The notes under the pieces: model-generated | What the model saw: only the letters and a program-made list of their open reading frames with translations | What the model was told of the DNA's origin: nothing | Database searches by the model: none | Assembly (NCBI GenBank): GCA_009733575.1 | Contig: ML769450.1 | Coordinates: 186,001-250,000 of the forward strand | Direction of reading: 5' to 3' | Length of the DNA: 64,000 nucleotides | DNA from: Gymnopus androsaceus JB14 | Taxonomy: Eukaryota; Basidiomycota; Agaricomycetes; Agaricales; Omphalotaceae | In this document: positions 46,344-58,013 of the stretch, piece by piece | Numbering within the stretch: the first letter of the stretch is position 1 | How the letters are laid out: the number at the start of each line of letters is the position of its first letter | Position numbers and translations under genes: made by a program

Positions 46344-47114
46344 AGATGTACATATAGCTTAATAATCTTACTCTGTAACAGAAACAATGTGTTTTAAGTG
46401 CGTTACTATGTATGTATTTTTTTGAAGCTTTGATTGGGGTGGGCAGCTCCCTAATCATAACTACAACTTAAATCAATTATTTCCACTACTTAATAGTTAG
46501 ATTATTACATATTTATGTATGTATCCTAAATTTTGTAGCATGTCATAAGGAGAGAGTGGTTTAATACTATATAAGTTTGAATATCTATTTTGTTTTAATC
46601 TTTCAAATCCGGGTGGGCAGCTGCCCAGGTGTACTATGTAAATAGATCTATCTGAGGTGGAGATCTATCTGAGATGGACCCCCCACCTCATATGGCGAGC
46701 ATGTAAAAATGCCAATGGATAAAAAGGGGGAATATGTAGAGGCAGCTGCCCTAGAGCTGTATTAGTGTAGCAGCAATTGGAGCAGGTGTACCAATCATAT
46801 CCATGCAGAACTGCATGGAAAGTAGTGTTAGGGAACCCATGGCGAAATCAAAAAAAAAAACACCAGGCAGCTGCCCAGAAGGACCCCGGACACCTGTGAC
46901 CTGTGACAAGCTGGGCAGCTGCCAGGTTGGGCAGGGCAGTGGTTTTCAGTTGAGTTGGCTGGGGTGGGCAGCTGCCTTGGTGAAGTTGGGCAGAGGTGGG
47001 CAGCTGCCCCATGAAAATAATGGTGGGCAGAATGCCAGAAAAAGGGACTCTTAGGATAGTTTATACATCATTTTTCTATCCTAACTAGTCTATTTAGTGG
47101 TAGCCTGAAAGCTT
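46344..47114. repeat. Dispersed GGGCAGCTGCCC motifs
   Basis: After the array, the 12-bp palindrome or close variants recur singly at about 46434, 46615, 46741, 46866, 46914, 46965 and 46997. The rest is AT-rich with no gene. Confidence 0.75.
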
Positions 47115-47139
47115 NNNNNNNNNNNNNNNNNNNNNNNNN
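47115..47139. other. Assembly gap, 25 N
   Basis: Run of 25 N that abuts the left arm of the small inverted repeat, so the true join on the left of 47140 is unknown. Confidence 1.
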
Positions 47140-47475
47140 AATTTGCTTCCAAGCTCAATCTTTGTGTACTAGATTATTAAAAGCTTAGCTCTAGGTTCAC
47201 TGGATCAAGTAACGATAAGTACGGATATCTGAGTCTATCTACTTTAGTAGCTAAAAGGCACGAATAGGTAATATAAGAAAGTAAATAATGCAATGCTATC
47301 ACGGAGCCCTGCTAACCTTGCATGAAAAAGTCCCGCAAATGTCTCAATCAGTTCTGCCTGGGCCTAGACCTGCACTTCCAAACATTGGAGATTTGGTCGG
47401 GCACGGCGGTGCTCTGAGCTTCTGCTAGAGCAAGAACATATTCTTGAACGGGGTAGCACGGCATTGGTTCACATG
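47140..47475 (-). repeat. Small inverted repeat, left arm
   Basis: Reverse complement of 49917-50248, near-identical. It holds the 3' end of the RING-like gene in inverse orientation and touches the 3' side of the F-box gene. Confidence 0.9.
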
Positions 47476-48508
47476 CGTTACCCACTTCAGAGAGAAAGTG
47501 TCTAACATCGGCATGCGCACGACATCTAGAATGCAGCTGGACGGCGCCAATAGAAAATGTAATTCAAGGGACCGCAGACGTGAAAGGTGAATAGGCGTGC
47601 ACCGAAGCTTTTCTAGAAGAATGTAAGATTCTTGACAACATATTAGAATGGGAAGAAAGCTCACCGAACTTCGACCAAGACTCTTTGGTATCGAATGGAC
47701 AGCAATACTCCAGCCTCAGAAGACTGTCCTTGACAGTTGGTAGCAAGACCTCCATTGGGGCTGCACTTCCTGCAATAATCTCCTTCAGAGAGTGAAGATC
47801 GAATGGACAAAGATCGTTGGCCAGCCAGGCATAATCAGCGGTGTTAGCTGTGTGCACATGCGGTCACTCTCTATGAGAAGCTGAAACAAGCTGGATTAAT
47901 TCTAACCTGGGTCTTTCCAGTGAATTCCCAGCCAAGACATTGAAATTTCGAAATGATTGTAAGAAGACAGGCTTGAGGTAAACGGGGTTGGCTAAAGTGA
48001 GGCTTTCCAGCTGTTTACACTGTCCAAGGGCTTGCAGCAGCTTGTAGAAGAAAACGGGGGCCATCTGACAATCATGATCAAGAGCGAACCTCCGAAGAGT
48101 GGAAGAGAACATGATGATACTAGGCAGCATGAATATCGAAGGTGGTAAGGCTGACGCACGTACACCCTGAAACTCGAGGGATTCAGTGGCCATGCATCTC
48201 CTTTTGAAGTGGACGGGTAGCTCGAGAGTGCGATCAATGAAAGTAATGTCATGGAATGGGTGGCTGAAGTTGATCGGAGCAATGATTTGTCGAACATAGC
48301 AAGCCACGGTGGGTGACTTTCGAATCGCATGAACCAACTCCCTATCAGAGATATCAAGAAGCGGGAGAGTGTGGCAACTGGCAATCTCTAACCATTCCAT
48401 GCACACCTTGGCGCAAGATTCCTGATCCAAAGCGGGAAGAAATCCAAAAATGTAATCCAGCACATCCGAATTGACGTTGAGAGGACGAGAGAAAGTGCTT
48501 GTTGACAT
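47476..48508 (-). CDS. F-box protein, 3' end cut by the inverted repeat
   Basis: Starts at 48508 (MSTSTFSRPLNVNSDVLDYIF), with an F-box-like opening VNSDVLDYIFGFLPALDQES then CAKVCMEWL, suggesting a substrate receptor for SCF ubiquitin ligases, a family expanded in agaricomycetes. Leucine-rich-like segments follow (ESLTLANPVYLKPVF, RLRSLELHFLLA). Splicing near 47858-47905 is unresolved: both flanks are in the same frame but separated by a TGA. A clean intron at about 47604-47656 joins KF to EKLRCTPIHLSRL. The last exon reaches SLKW and then runs into the small inverted repeat, so the native C-terminus is probably lost or replaced. Confidence 0.6.
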
Positions 48509-49348
48509 GAAGATAGTAAGAGGGGGGTGGTTGAATTGACTCTTGTGATGAGTCCATTGCAAGTTTAATAGTTATGATCAGTAGGTGGATGAAAGGGATG
48601 GAATCATGAAAGGAAGTTTATCTCTTATCTAGGTGGATCAGCGAGTGCCATATTTTGACACCTAATCATCATCACTTTATTAACTCTCTGCTTTGTGCTT
48701 TGTGCTTCCCCTTTTGTCTCAAAGAGATCGTTGAATGCCGACATCCTTTTTTCACAATAAGCTCTTTATCTTCTGTTTCACCTTGTTTACTTTAAATATA
48801 AAGCCAACATACATCTCTTTTCGATGACCTATTGATATTTATTCCTTTGTGCCTCCCCTTCAACTTTGTAGGCCCTTTCACTGATTTAGCAGTCCGATAT
48901 ACAACTAACCTCTCGCATCCGCTATTAATCTCAAAGATATCATTGAGTGTCGTCCTTTCTTCACGGTTCTTAGGGAGAATTTTCGATCTTCGAGCGGCCT
49001 TTGTCGTCACTCCCTCGGGCCAACTTCGTGTTTATGGCCTGTTTGATTACATCCACTCAGCAATGCTGATATCTCTTTCAACTTCGCTTATGATATAGAA
49101 TTCTCGATCTCCAACGCTTAGTTTCATATAAATAGTACCTGTATTCCAACCTTCTGCCTTCCTCCATCCACCTCAAACTCCAAGCCTTTCCTTTCACAAC
49201 ACCTCAATCCTCAAGCCACTTTCCTTCACAACACGGACTGGATTCCATCTTCTGCTTTCTTAACTTTCTTTGACCATCTTCACATCACACGTTAGTAAGT
49301 CCTTCTAGCTCTTTAGCCTTACCAACTCTGACCCATGGTTTTGTAGAA
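48509..49348. other. Divergent intergenic between F-box and RING-like genes
   Basis: AT- and CT-rich spacer with both promoters. 49145-49260 has loosely repeated CTTTCCTTCACAACAC words. An intron-like stretch ending TTGTAG precedes the RING-like ATG at 49349. No gene seen. Confidence 0.5.
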
Positions 49349-50040
49349 ATGCCTTCATCCACAAATCCTCACCTCATCGCCTCCAGCAGAACTGCCACAG
49401 CCCCATACCCTCCAACTATTGCTGGGTCTTCAGATACTGATGACAAGGTCAAAAAGGTATGTTTATACTAACATCGGCCCATATATATAATGATCAATCC
49501 TTGAATAGACATGCGGTTGTTGTCGCAAAGTCAAATCGCAAGCCCCTAAGGAAATTCCGCCCCATCCAAACCGGGAGGAGTTTCAGGTGCTAAAAGAAAA
49601 GGCCGAGGTAAGTTCCTAGGTGCGATTTCAATATTTGTTCTCATTCCTCCCTCTGAGGCTGGCACAAAAACAACTGTTGGAATTCCTTGCGGAACAGAAC
49701 AATCTTTTCGCATGTTCTGCCTGCAAAGGGCCCGCATTCCAGCCACAGGTGTAGGTTCTTTTTTCCCTGCTCATGGCTCACTGCTGATTAGCTTTGGTAG
49801 GGTGGACTGTGGCCACGTGCATTGCGCCAAGTGCACTCAGATAAGGAGAGGAGATCATCCGCCATCCAAAAGGCCGACTTTGTACATTGTGGGAATTGCG
49901 GATGCTACATTGTGTGTGAACCAATGCCGTGCTACCCCGTTCAAGAATATGTTCTTGCTCTAGCAGAAGCTCAGAGCACCGCCGTGCCCGACCAAATCTC
50001 CAATGTTTGGAAGTGCAGGTCTAGGCCCAGGCAGAACTGA
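49349..50040 (+). pseudogene. RING-like zinc-finger gene with unresolved frames
   Basis: Starts MPSSTNPHLIASSRTATAPY, with a good intron at 49457-49508 to TCGCCRKVKSQAPKEIPPHP. The zinc-finger pieces are there but in different frames: FACSACKGPAF (first Cys pair), VDCGHVHCAKC (C-H-x2-C-x2-C), and FVHCGNCGCYI (last pair), then EPMPCYPVQEYVLALAEAQS and a stop at 50038. Together these suggest a RING-type E3 ligase. The frames cannot be joined with ordinary splice sites, so either several single-base errors or real decay is present. The 3' 120 codons are copied in the small inverted repeat. Confidence 0.5.
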
Positions 50041-50248
50041 TTGAGACATTTGCGGGACTTTTTCATGCAAGGTTAGCAGGGCTCCGTGATAGCATTGCAT
50101 TATTTACTTTCTTTATATTACCTATTCGTGCCTTTTAGCTACTAAAGTAGATAGACTCAGATATCCGTACTTATCGTTACTTGATCCAGTGAACCTAGAG
50201 CTAAGCTTTTAATAATCTAGTACACAAAGATTGAGCTTGGAAGCAAAT
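49917..50248 (+). repeat. Small inverted repeat, right arm
   Basis: Contains the end of the RING-like gene and 200 bp downstream. It joins the middle arm of the giant repeat at CAAATTG|CCGGGTTATAG. Confidence 0.9.
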
Positions 50249-50677
50249 TGCCGGGTTATAGCACTTCAGAACTAAGCTCAGAATCAGATCGTTGAGTGGC
50301 GAAGTAACAACAGGCCACATACTGTACTCTTCCAACTGGATTTCAGAAAAATACCAAATCAAAAAAATTGAGAAAAAATTCCATTGTCCAATTTTTTGAC
50401 CGTGATGCGTGAGTTGGTCGGAGAGGTAGCTTACTAAGCTCCGGAAGCCCATCAGTTAGTCAGCAATCCTTTCTTCTAGCGTTCATTCACAATGGGGACA
50501 GTAGAAGAAGAAGAATCCGTTAAAGAATTATGCATTGTCCTGTCAGAAGCTCCTAAGCTCCAATGCCTTGCTCAAACTCGCCATGTGCTGTAAATAGTCA
50601 ATTTAATTTTGTTGAGTGAAATAACCGGTGGGACTTGAATGAATAAGTAAAGTGTTTATTGGGGCATCTTGTCGGGC

Positions 50678-51371
50678 GGTGTAATCCAAAATTCCGCACT
50701 CACGAACTTTTTTTCATCACTTTTCACTTGTATCTCAATAAATACGATACCTATCGCCTTCTAATATAGCACATCTTAATCGCTACATTGAACCTGAGAT
50801 GCAAGACTAAGCAAATCGAAGATTCGAGCAAGTTTATTTGTGAAGTTACCTGCAATATTGTTCAAACATTTCAGTTGTTGGACTGTAATAAAATTATTAG
50901 AGGACATTATGAACTGTAGGATACATTCTATTGACAATATTACAGATGCAAATGTACTTGAATAAGATTGCCAGTGAACTTGGTTGTCTTGGCAGGATAT
51001 GGAAGTTGCAATCAAGAGCATGCCAGATTCAACGAGTCAACTGTGAACAAAACATTGTTTCACACTTCTATAAACTACATTAGCACTTGTATTATAGTCC
51101 ATACAGTGGATTGTACTACTCAGAACGTCCTCTAATAAATTTATCACACTCCAACAACTGAAATGTTTGAACAATATTGCAGGTAACTTCACAAATAAAC
51201 TTGCTCGAATATTCAATTTTCTTAGTCTTGCATCTCAGGTTCAATGTGGCAATTAAGATGTGTTATAATAGAAGGCAATAGGTATTGTATTTATTGAGAT
51301 ACAAGTGAAAAGTGATGAAGGCTCAAAGGACGAAAAAAAAGTTTGTGAGAGCTGGAATTTTGGATTACACC
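50678..51371. mobile_element. Foldback/MITE-like element, copy M
   Basis: Same element as 42580-43272, in inverse orientation, with the same outer flanks, so it was copied as part of the larger unit and did not insert independently. Confidence 0.8.
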
Positions 51372-51527
51372 AGCTTTTATGAAAACAGCAATAAAAAAAT
51401 TCAGGGGTTACTTTTGAGTATTCAAAATGAAGAGGATGTGGATGTGAATTAAGAAATTGGCACCGCAAGCGCGGGGTGGTAGAATTGGAAATAATGGACC
51501 ACTTAGCGTGGTTGGTCGTTAGCGTGG

Positions 51528-52115
51528 TCAGGTGCCCCTATTGTCTCTCCTCTTCGTTCCCATCCTCATTCTGCTCCAGTGCCATCTCCCTTAACCTTTC
51601 CAGCAGATCCCTTTGCAGGTTTTTTTTCTTAGGGTGGGCCTTTTCCCATCTCTATATCAACTCAACTCCACCCGCCATGCTCCGCCAAGGTACCCACTTG
51701 TTGAACTCGGCCCCATAATCTTTCCACTTCACAAGGTACTCTATCTCGTGGCTACCCGCTTCCATAGGCTGTGAGTCCAGGAATCCCGACGAACTATTCT
51801 GCATTCCCTTCTATGAATATGGTTCGCGTTTCCATTTGAAAATGTCCTCGTGGTGGACTTTCAATCAGTCGACATGGAACACGTTGTGTATCTTTTTAGG
51901 TCGCCCGGTAAGTCCAGTCGGTAAGCGTGGCTCCCAACCTTGCAGGATCGGTAGGCACCCGTAAACTTGTGGTCGAGTTCTTCGTCGGGCGACGTGTTTT
52001 AACATTCTTCATGTCCAACCATACCAAATTGTACTTCTTGCAGGTCTCGTTTGCGACCTTGACACCTGCTGCTTTTCATGACCCAGACCATGTACATAGC
52101 ATTCCTTTCTCAATC
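51528..52115 (-). mobile_element. Chromodomain retrotransposon remnant C
   Basis: Inverse copy carrying the B-specific differences at its chromodomain end and the A-side flank (CGCGGATGGGGACCATGAAAG) at its other end, so it is an A/B recombinant. Confidence 0.75.
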
Positions 52116-52436
52116 CTGCTTTCGCGGATGGGGACCATGAAAGTGGAAAGAAGAAACTTGGCGCGGAAAACAAAACAATTTATTTGGTTGAAGCATTTCC
52201 ATACAGATCAAAATTCCATTGAAGATATTGGAACACAAATTGAAGTTATAAAACTATGCCTATGCCAAGGTAATCAATATTGCTGAGAGGAGCCCGTATT
52301 GTTCCTCAATTTATCTACCTCTCTAGAGTAGCACTCTCTCTAAGGCGAGTGATGATCCTATAACCAAGCGATCTGCAAGCTAAGCATCAGTATCTGGTTC
52401 CACAAATGAAGCAGTTTGCATACTGGTCTGGTCGGT

Positions 52437-52802
52437 CTAATCAATCAAGTTCATGACTACCATACCAACTGCTTCAGCCCGAGCCCAAGCAACAAACAGA
52501 CCAATCACTCCAAATACAATGCAGCCTACAGCAAGCCAGAGAAAAATAGCTTTCCGAGTCTGCCGAGTGATCACTTTCTCTTTGTTTGTGTTCCCCAAGA
52601 GTCTGCGCAGTAGCCAGACAGTGGCTTCTTTGTCCGGACCAACCACGACCACAACCTGCTTGTAATCAGCATTATCCTCGTATACTACAAGGAGCCTCGC
52701 AGATAAGCCGTTTGGTGTTTTAGTCATCGAAATTAATGGATGGCCAAGGGCCGGTGGCAAGAGGTAGGCGACGGCACTAGAGTGCTGCTGTAGATTTTGC
52801 AA
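52437..52802 (-). pseudogene. Membrane-span ORF, copy M, truncated
   Basis: Keeps the last 121 codons of the 199-aa ORF, with the domain and membrane helix intact; the N-terminal part is lost at the repeat breakpoint, where the next sequence reads into unrelated or corrupted bases. Confidence 0.8.
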
Positions 52803-52805
52803 AAA

Positions 52806-55657
52806 GGTCGGCCATTTTGGCTCCCCCCCAACAAAAATGGTTGTTCCCTATTCTCTATATCTCCATTTTTGGGTTCTATTTAACTCGTCTGTATCACAAA
52901 GAATCATAAGTGATGCCAATTTGAGCACAGGGTAACATGTATCCACTCGAGATTACTATTCCACCTATTCTTTTATCCTGGACCCTACACATCCCTGCAC
53001 CTCGGCGGCCTTCATCAGCTCTAATTGCGTGTGTGTTACCTTTCCCACAACACCTCAGACACCTCGCGAGTAAGCCGTACTTTGTCCTCCAGGTTTTATT
53101 GTTTCCTCTCTCGCGCACATAGCAGGACTTGAGAATTCAATTATCTTTACAGCTTTACATATTATTATCTTATCTGTCCTTAGAGCGGCGCGCTACGCTC
53201 CATACCTATCTGCGTTGTAATGGCCGCACAAACACGACAAGTTTTTCTCTTGACTGCTCTGTAGTATTCTAAGCTAGACTCTTGAAGTGCTAAGATTCAA
53301 ATAATCTGAATTTTCGCGCTGGAGGTGTCATTTTATGTTACGCATAACACATCCTCCATGTTTGCATCACTATATGAGTTACCACACCTCTCAATATCCT
53401 CGCCTCAAGGCTCCTGGAGGTGCAGCTCAGAAATTCGTTTACTCTAGACATAGCGCATTGCGAGCGTTCCACATTTGAAGTCGATAGATGCAACTTAAGC
53501 GAGCCGTGACCTTTCTCAACCATCTTCACACTCTAATATGCTGGGTCTCCTGCTATTGCTACTGACTATGACAAAAGGTTCAATAAGACACATCGGCAGT
53601 GCGTCAGTTCTTTGAGATTCCAGGCTTCTGGTCTACAGACGACCATGCACCGTCTCATATGACCAATTACCGTCAGCCTTGAAGGCTAGCTTCAAGATTT
53701 TGATTAGCCTAATGAACAATTGATATGAATTCAAACAATTCCCCTTTGAGATTAATGCTCTCATGAAGTGCGCTCAGTGTCATGGTACGTGTCTAGACTA
53801 TTCAATCACTACACAAATCGCTTCCTAAGAGACATAAGTAATACGACAACACACCCAACTCCAACGGCCTCAGTCCTCCGGCAGCGCGTGGTGTTTCTCT
53901 CAGGTCGGGGGCTGTCATGACAAAAGACGGATAGTAAATGGGGACACGAAAACTTCAACGTTAAGTGCCGATTTCCATCGAAGAATATTGTGCATACTTC
54001 TGACGACTGTAGCCTGTACTCATACTCTCTCTCTGATAGCGCGCGACACATGAACAGCTAGAAGAAAAACACCAATCATCGTTTGGTTATAATGTCTTTC
54101 TTTCTTAGAGACGGATAAATGATCCCAGATGCCCCAACCTTTACCTGCCGAGCTATTCAAACCAGACTCTAGCCATGATCATAGTGTATAAAGACATGGG
54201 CGGACCGTATCACACAGACCCGTCCCAAGTGTCATCTCGATGGTTCATCAGTATTTTTTCGCCTTGGCTCACGTATACAACTTGGCCTGCAACTTTGATG
54301 GCTCTATAGAGCGAGTGACAGTGAAAAGGGAAATGCTGGACTAGCTAGGATCCTCTTCTGATCTTAGGTCACAAAGTGCACTCCAGATACCAAGGAGACA
54401 CTCCATCCGCCCATCCAAACGAAGGCCGAACTTGTACATTATGGTCGCGCGTCCTGATGCAGAGGACCTGTCCACACACTTTGCCACAATTTCTGGTCTC
54501 AAATAAACCTAAGAAGACCGCCAGCGTCTGACATACTCTCTACCTGCTGCCAGTGCTCCGAGTGCACCTGCCGATGATCAAGTATTTCTGACGCTCTACT
54601 TCTTTATCTCTGCTCTAAGCACCATGGTGGGCCCAGCCAACAGTACGTCACTTCACCGAGCGACAGGGCAGGCGCCCGACTGTATCCTATGGGGCAAAAT
54701 CTCTACAGGCACACAAATTGTGCACTTCTGGGAGGGTTGCGTCCAGTCGCCCAGGCTACACTCTGATTTGCATATGGCGCCCGTGTTGCCGCGTCTTGCG
54801 CGCCTATGCTAAGTTCCACATGCAGGGGCTCCGTGATAATTTCGAGTGCACTTAAAACTGCATTTACAATTAAGGCTTATCTGCCGAGTTGCCTCTCTTT
54901 ATTGACACGTTATATCGTTACGGGTATAGCATTGCTTGATTGAAGGCAAGCATGAGATTTAGTAGAGGATTACCGTGGTTGGGGTACCCGGACAAACGCC
55001 ACGTGATACCTCCTTGCCGCGTTACCTGCTGCAGTTATCGTACTCTCTTGGGGAACACCATTTTAAACATCACATGAAGAACGTTAGATCACGAGCTAAG
55101 GGCTTTTAATATCTTAGTACACAAAAGATTGGGAGCTTGGGAAGCCAAATTGCAGGGTTATAAGCACTTCAGAACTAAGCTCAGAATCAGATCGTTGAGT
55201 GGCGAAGTAACAACAGGCCACCATACTGTACTCTTCCAACTGGATCTTCAGAACACAAAATACCGCAATCAACAACAAAATCATGGACAGAACCACAGAA
55301 GAATTCCATCCTCCCGAGAGTTTTTTGGACCGGATCGTGGAGTTGGTCGGAGAGGCTACCGCTTACTTAAGTCCGAAGCCCATCAGTTAGCTCAGCAACC
55401 CTCCTGTTCTTCCCACGCGTTTCATCCCGTCACCCTGGCGCGAACCACGTTAGACAGACCAGAACGAATCCGCTTACAGCGATCTACGTGCTGTCCTGTC
55501 AGCCAGTCCTAGACGCTGCCCAATGCCCTATGTGCTCAAACTCGCCACTGTCTGTACAATCGTCAATCTCTAATCTTCTGCTCTGAGTGAGATAACCGGC
55601 CTGTGGACTCCTGAGAGAATAAGTACAAGTGTTCTATCTGGCGGCATCTTGTCGGGC
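52806..55657. other. Corrupted mosaic resembling neighbouring repeats
   Basis: No gene. Order of resemblance: 52885-54800 follows L 38900-40080 in plus orientation but with many insertions (for example CACAAACACGACAA near 53225, TTTTGATTAGCCTAATGAACAA near 53698, GCTGCCAGTGCTCCGAGTG near 54546). Then 54820-55140 follows 50070-50248, and 55140-55657 follows 50250-50677. Identity is broken every 5-20 bases by small insertions and changes to C or G, while the sequence returns to near-identity after 55658. Confidence 0.65.
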
Positions 55658-56352
55658 GGTGTTAATCCAAAATTCCGCACTCACGAACTTTTTTTTTCAT
55701 CACTTTTCACTTGTATCTCATAAATACGATACCTATCGCCTTCTAATATAGCACATCTTAATCGCTACATTGAACCTGAGATGCAAGACTAAGCAATCGA
55801 AGATTCGAGCAAGTTTATTTGTGAAGTTACCTGCAATATTGTTCAAACATTTCAGTTGTTGGACTGTAATAAAAATTATTAGAGGACATTATGAACTGTA
55901 GGATACATTCTATTGACAATATTACAGATGCAAATGTACTTGAATAAGATTGCCAGTGAACTTGGTTGTCTTGGCAGGATATGGAAGTTGCAATCAAGAG
56001 CATGCCAGATTCAACGAGTCAACTGTGAACAAAACATTGTTTCACACTTCTATAAACTACATTAGCACTTGTATTATAGTCCATACAGTGGATTGTACTA
56101 CTCAGAACGTCCTCTAATAAATTTATCACACTCCAACAACTGAAATGTTTGAACAATATTGCAGGTAACTTCACAAATAAACTTGCTCGAATATTCAATT
56201 TTCTTAGTCTTGCATCTCAGGTTCAATGTGGCAATTAAGATGTGTTATAATAGAAGGCAATAGGTATTGTATTTATTGAGATACAAGTGAAAAGTGATGA
56301 AGGCTCAAAGGACGAAAAAAAAGTTTGTGAGAGCGGAATTTTGGATTACACC
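55658..56352. mobile_element. Foldback/MITE-like element, copy R
   Basis: Third copy, same orientation and flanks as copy M. Confidence 0.8.
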
Positions 56353-56519
56353 AGCTTTTATGAAAACAGCAATAAAAAAATTCAGGGGTTACTTTTGAGT
56401 ATTCAAAATGAAGAGGATGTGGATGTGAATTAAGAAATTGGCACCGCAAGCGCGGGGTGGTAGAATTGGAAATAATGGACCACTTAGCGTGGTTGGTCGT
56501 TAGCGTGGTCAGGTGCCCC

Positions 56520-57095
56520 TATTGTCTCTCCTCTTCGTTCCCATCCTCATTCTGCTCCAGTGCCATCTCCCTTAACCTTTCCAGCAGATCCCTTTGCAGG
56601 TTTTTTTTCTTAGGGTGGGCCTTTTCCCATCTCTATATCAACTCAACTCCACCCGCCATGCTCCGCCAAGGTACCCACTTGTTGAACTCGGCCCCATAAT
56701 CTTTCCACTTCACAAGGTACTCTATCTCGTGGCTACCCGCTTCCATAGGCTGTGAGTCCAGGAATCCCGACGAACTATTCTGCATTCCCTTCTATGAATA
56801 TGGTTCGCGTTTCCATTTGAAAATGTCCTCGTGGTGGACTTTCAATCAGTCGACATGGAACACGTTGTGTATCTTTTTAGGTCGCCCGGTAAGTCCAGTC
56901 GGTAAGCGTGGCTCCCAACCTTGGGATGGTAGGCACCCGTAAACTTGTGGTCGAGTTCTTCGTCGGGCGATGTGTTTTAACATTCTTCATGTCCAACCAT
57001 ACCAAATTGTACTTCTTGCAGGTCTCGTTTGCGACCTTGACACCTGCTGCTTTTCATGACCCAGACCATGTACATAGCATTCCTTTCTCATCCTG
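56520..57095 (-). mobile_element. Chromodomain retrotransposon remnant D
   Basis: Same A/B recombinant structure as remnant C, with a few small deletions (GGGATGGTAGG where C has GCAGGATCGGTAGG). Confidence 0.75.
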
Positions 57096-57413
57096 CTTTC
57101 GCGGATGGGGACCATGAAAGTGGAAAGAAGAAACTTGGCGCGGAAAACAAAACAATTTATTTGGTTGAAGCATTTCCATACAGATCAAAATTCCATTGAA
57201 GATATTGGAACACAAATTGAAGTTATAAAACTATGCCTATGCCAAGGTAATCAATATTGCTGAGAGGAGCCCGTATTGTTCCTCAATTTATCTACCTCTC
57301 TAGAGTAGCACTCTCTCTAAGGCGAGTGATGATCCTATAACCAAGCGATCTGCAAGCTAAGCATCAGTATCTGGTTCCACAAATGAAGCAGTTTGCATAC
57401 TGGTCTGGTCGGT

Positions 57414-58013
57414 CTAATCAATCAAGTTCATGACTACCATACCAACTGCTTCAGCCCGAGCCCAAGCAACAAACAGACCAATCACTCCAAATACAATGCA
57501 GCCTACAGCAAGCCAGAGAAAAATAGCTTTCCGAGTCTGCCGAGTGATCACTTTCTCTTTGTTTGTGTTCCCCAAGAGTCTGCGCAGTAGCCAGACAGTG
57601 GCTTCTTTGTCCGGACCAACCACGACCACAACCTGCTTGTAATCAGCATTATCCTCGTATACTACAAGGAGCCTCGCAGATAAGCCGTTTGGTGTTTTAG
57701 TCATCGAAATTAATGGATGGCCAAGGGCCGGTGGCAAGAGGTAGGCGACGGCACTAGAGTGCTGCTGTAGATTTTGCAAAAAGTCGGCCTGCTCCCTAGT
57801 GAGATTGCTGGCCACCATGGCTGGTGGGACTGGCGTCAGAATATCTGAGCAGGTGGCACTCGGAGCACTGGCAGCAGGGGTATAGTCAGAGTTGCGGCCA
57901 ATATTTGGACGAGATTGTGGAGTAGTGGAGGCTTTCGAGGGCATACGTGGTGGTAGGGTATAAGAGAGATTGATCCAGATGTTCCTTTTATGCATGTCTG
58001 TGACAAAGGGCAA
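57414..58013 (-). CDS. Unrecognised 199-aa single-span membrane protein, copy R
   Basis: Full-length, uninterrupted inverse copy of 39790-40389, differing by two visible amino-acid changes. Same leader, core domain and membrane helix AIFLWLAVGCIVFGVIGLFV. See copy L. Confidence 0.6.
   Translation of the reverse strand: MPFVTDMHKRNIWINLSYTLPPRMPSKASTTPQSRPNIGRNSDYTPAASAPSATCSDILTPVPPAMVASNLTREQADFLQNLQQHSSAVAYLLPPALGHPLISMTKTPNGLSARLLVVYEDNADYKQVVVVVGPDKEATVWLLRRLLGNTNKEKVITRQTRKAIFLWLAVGCIVFGVIGLFVAWARAEAVGMVVMNLID

Larger units (their letters stand above)
50250..52805 (-). repeat. Middle arm (M) of the giant inverted repeat, truncated
   Basis: Reverse complement of L from its tail (43715) through the foldback element, chromodomain B-type remnant and into the membrane-span ORF, where homology stops abruptly at 52805-52812. 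It lacks the 1.1-kb A-B interval of L. Confidence 0.9.
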
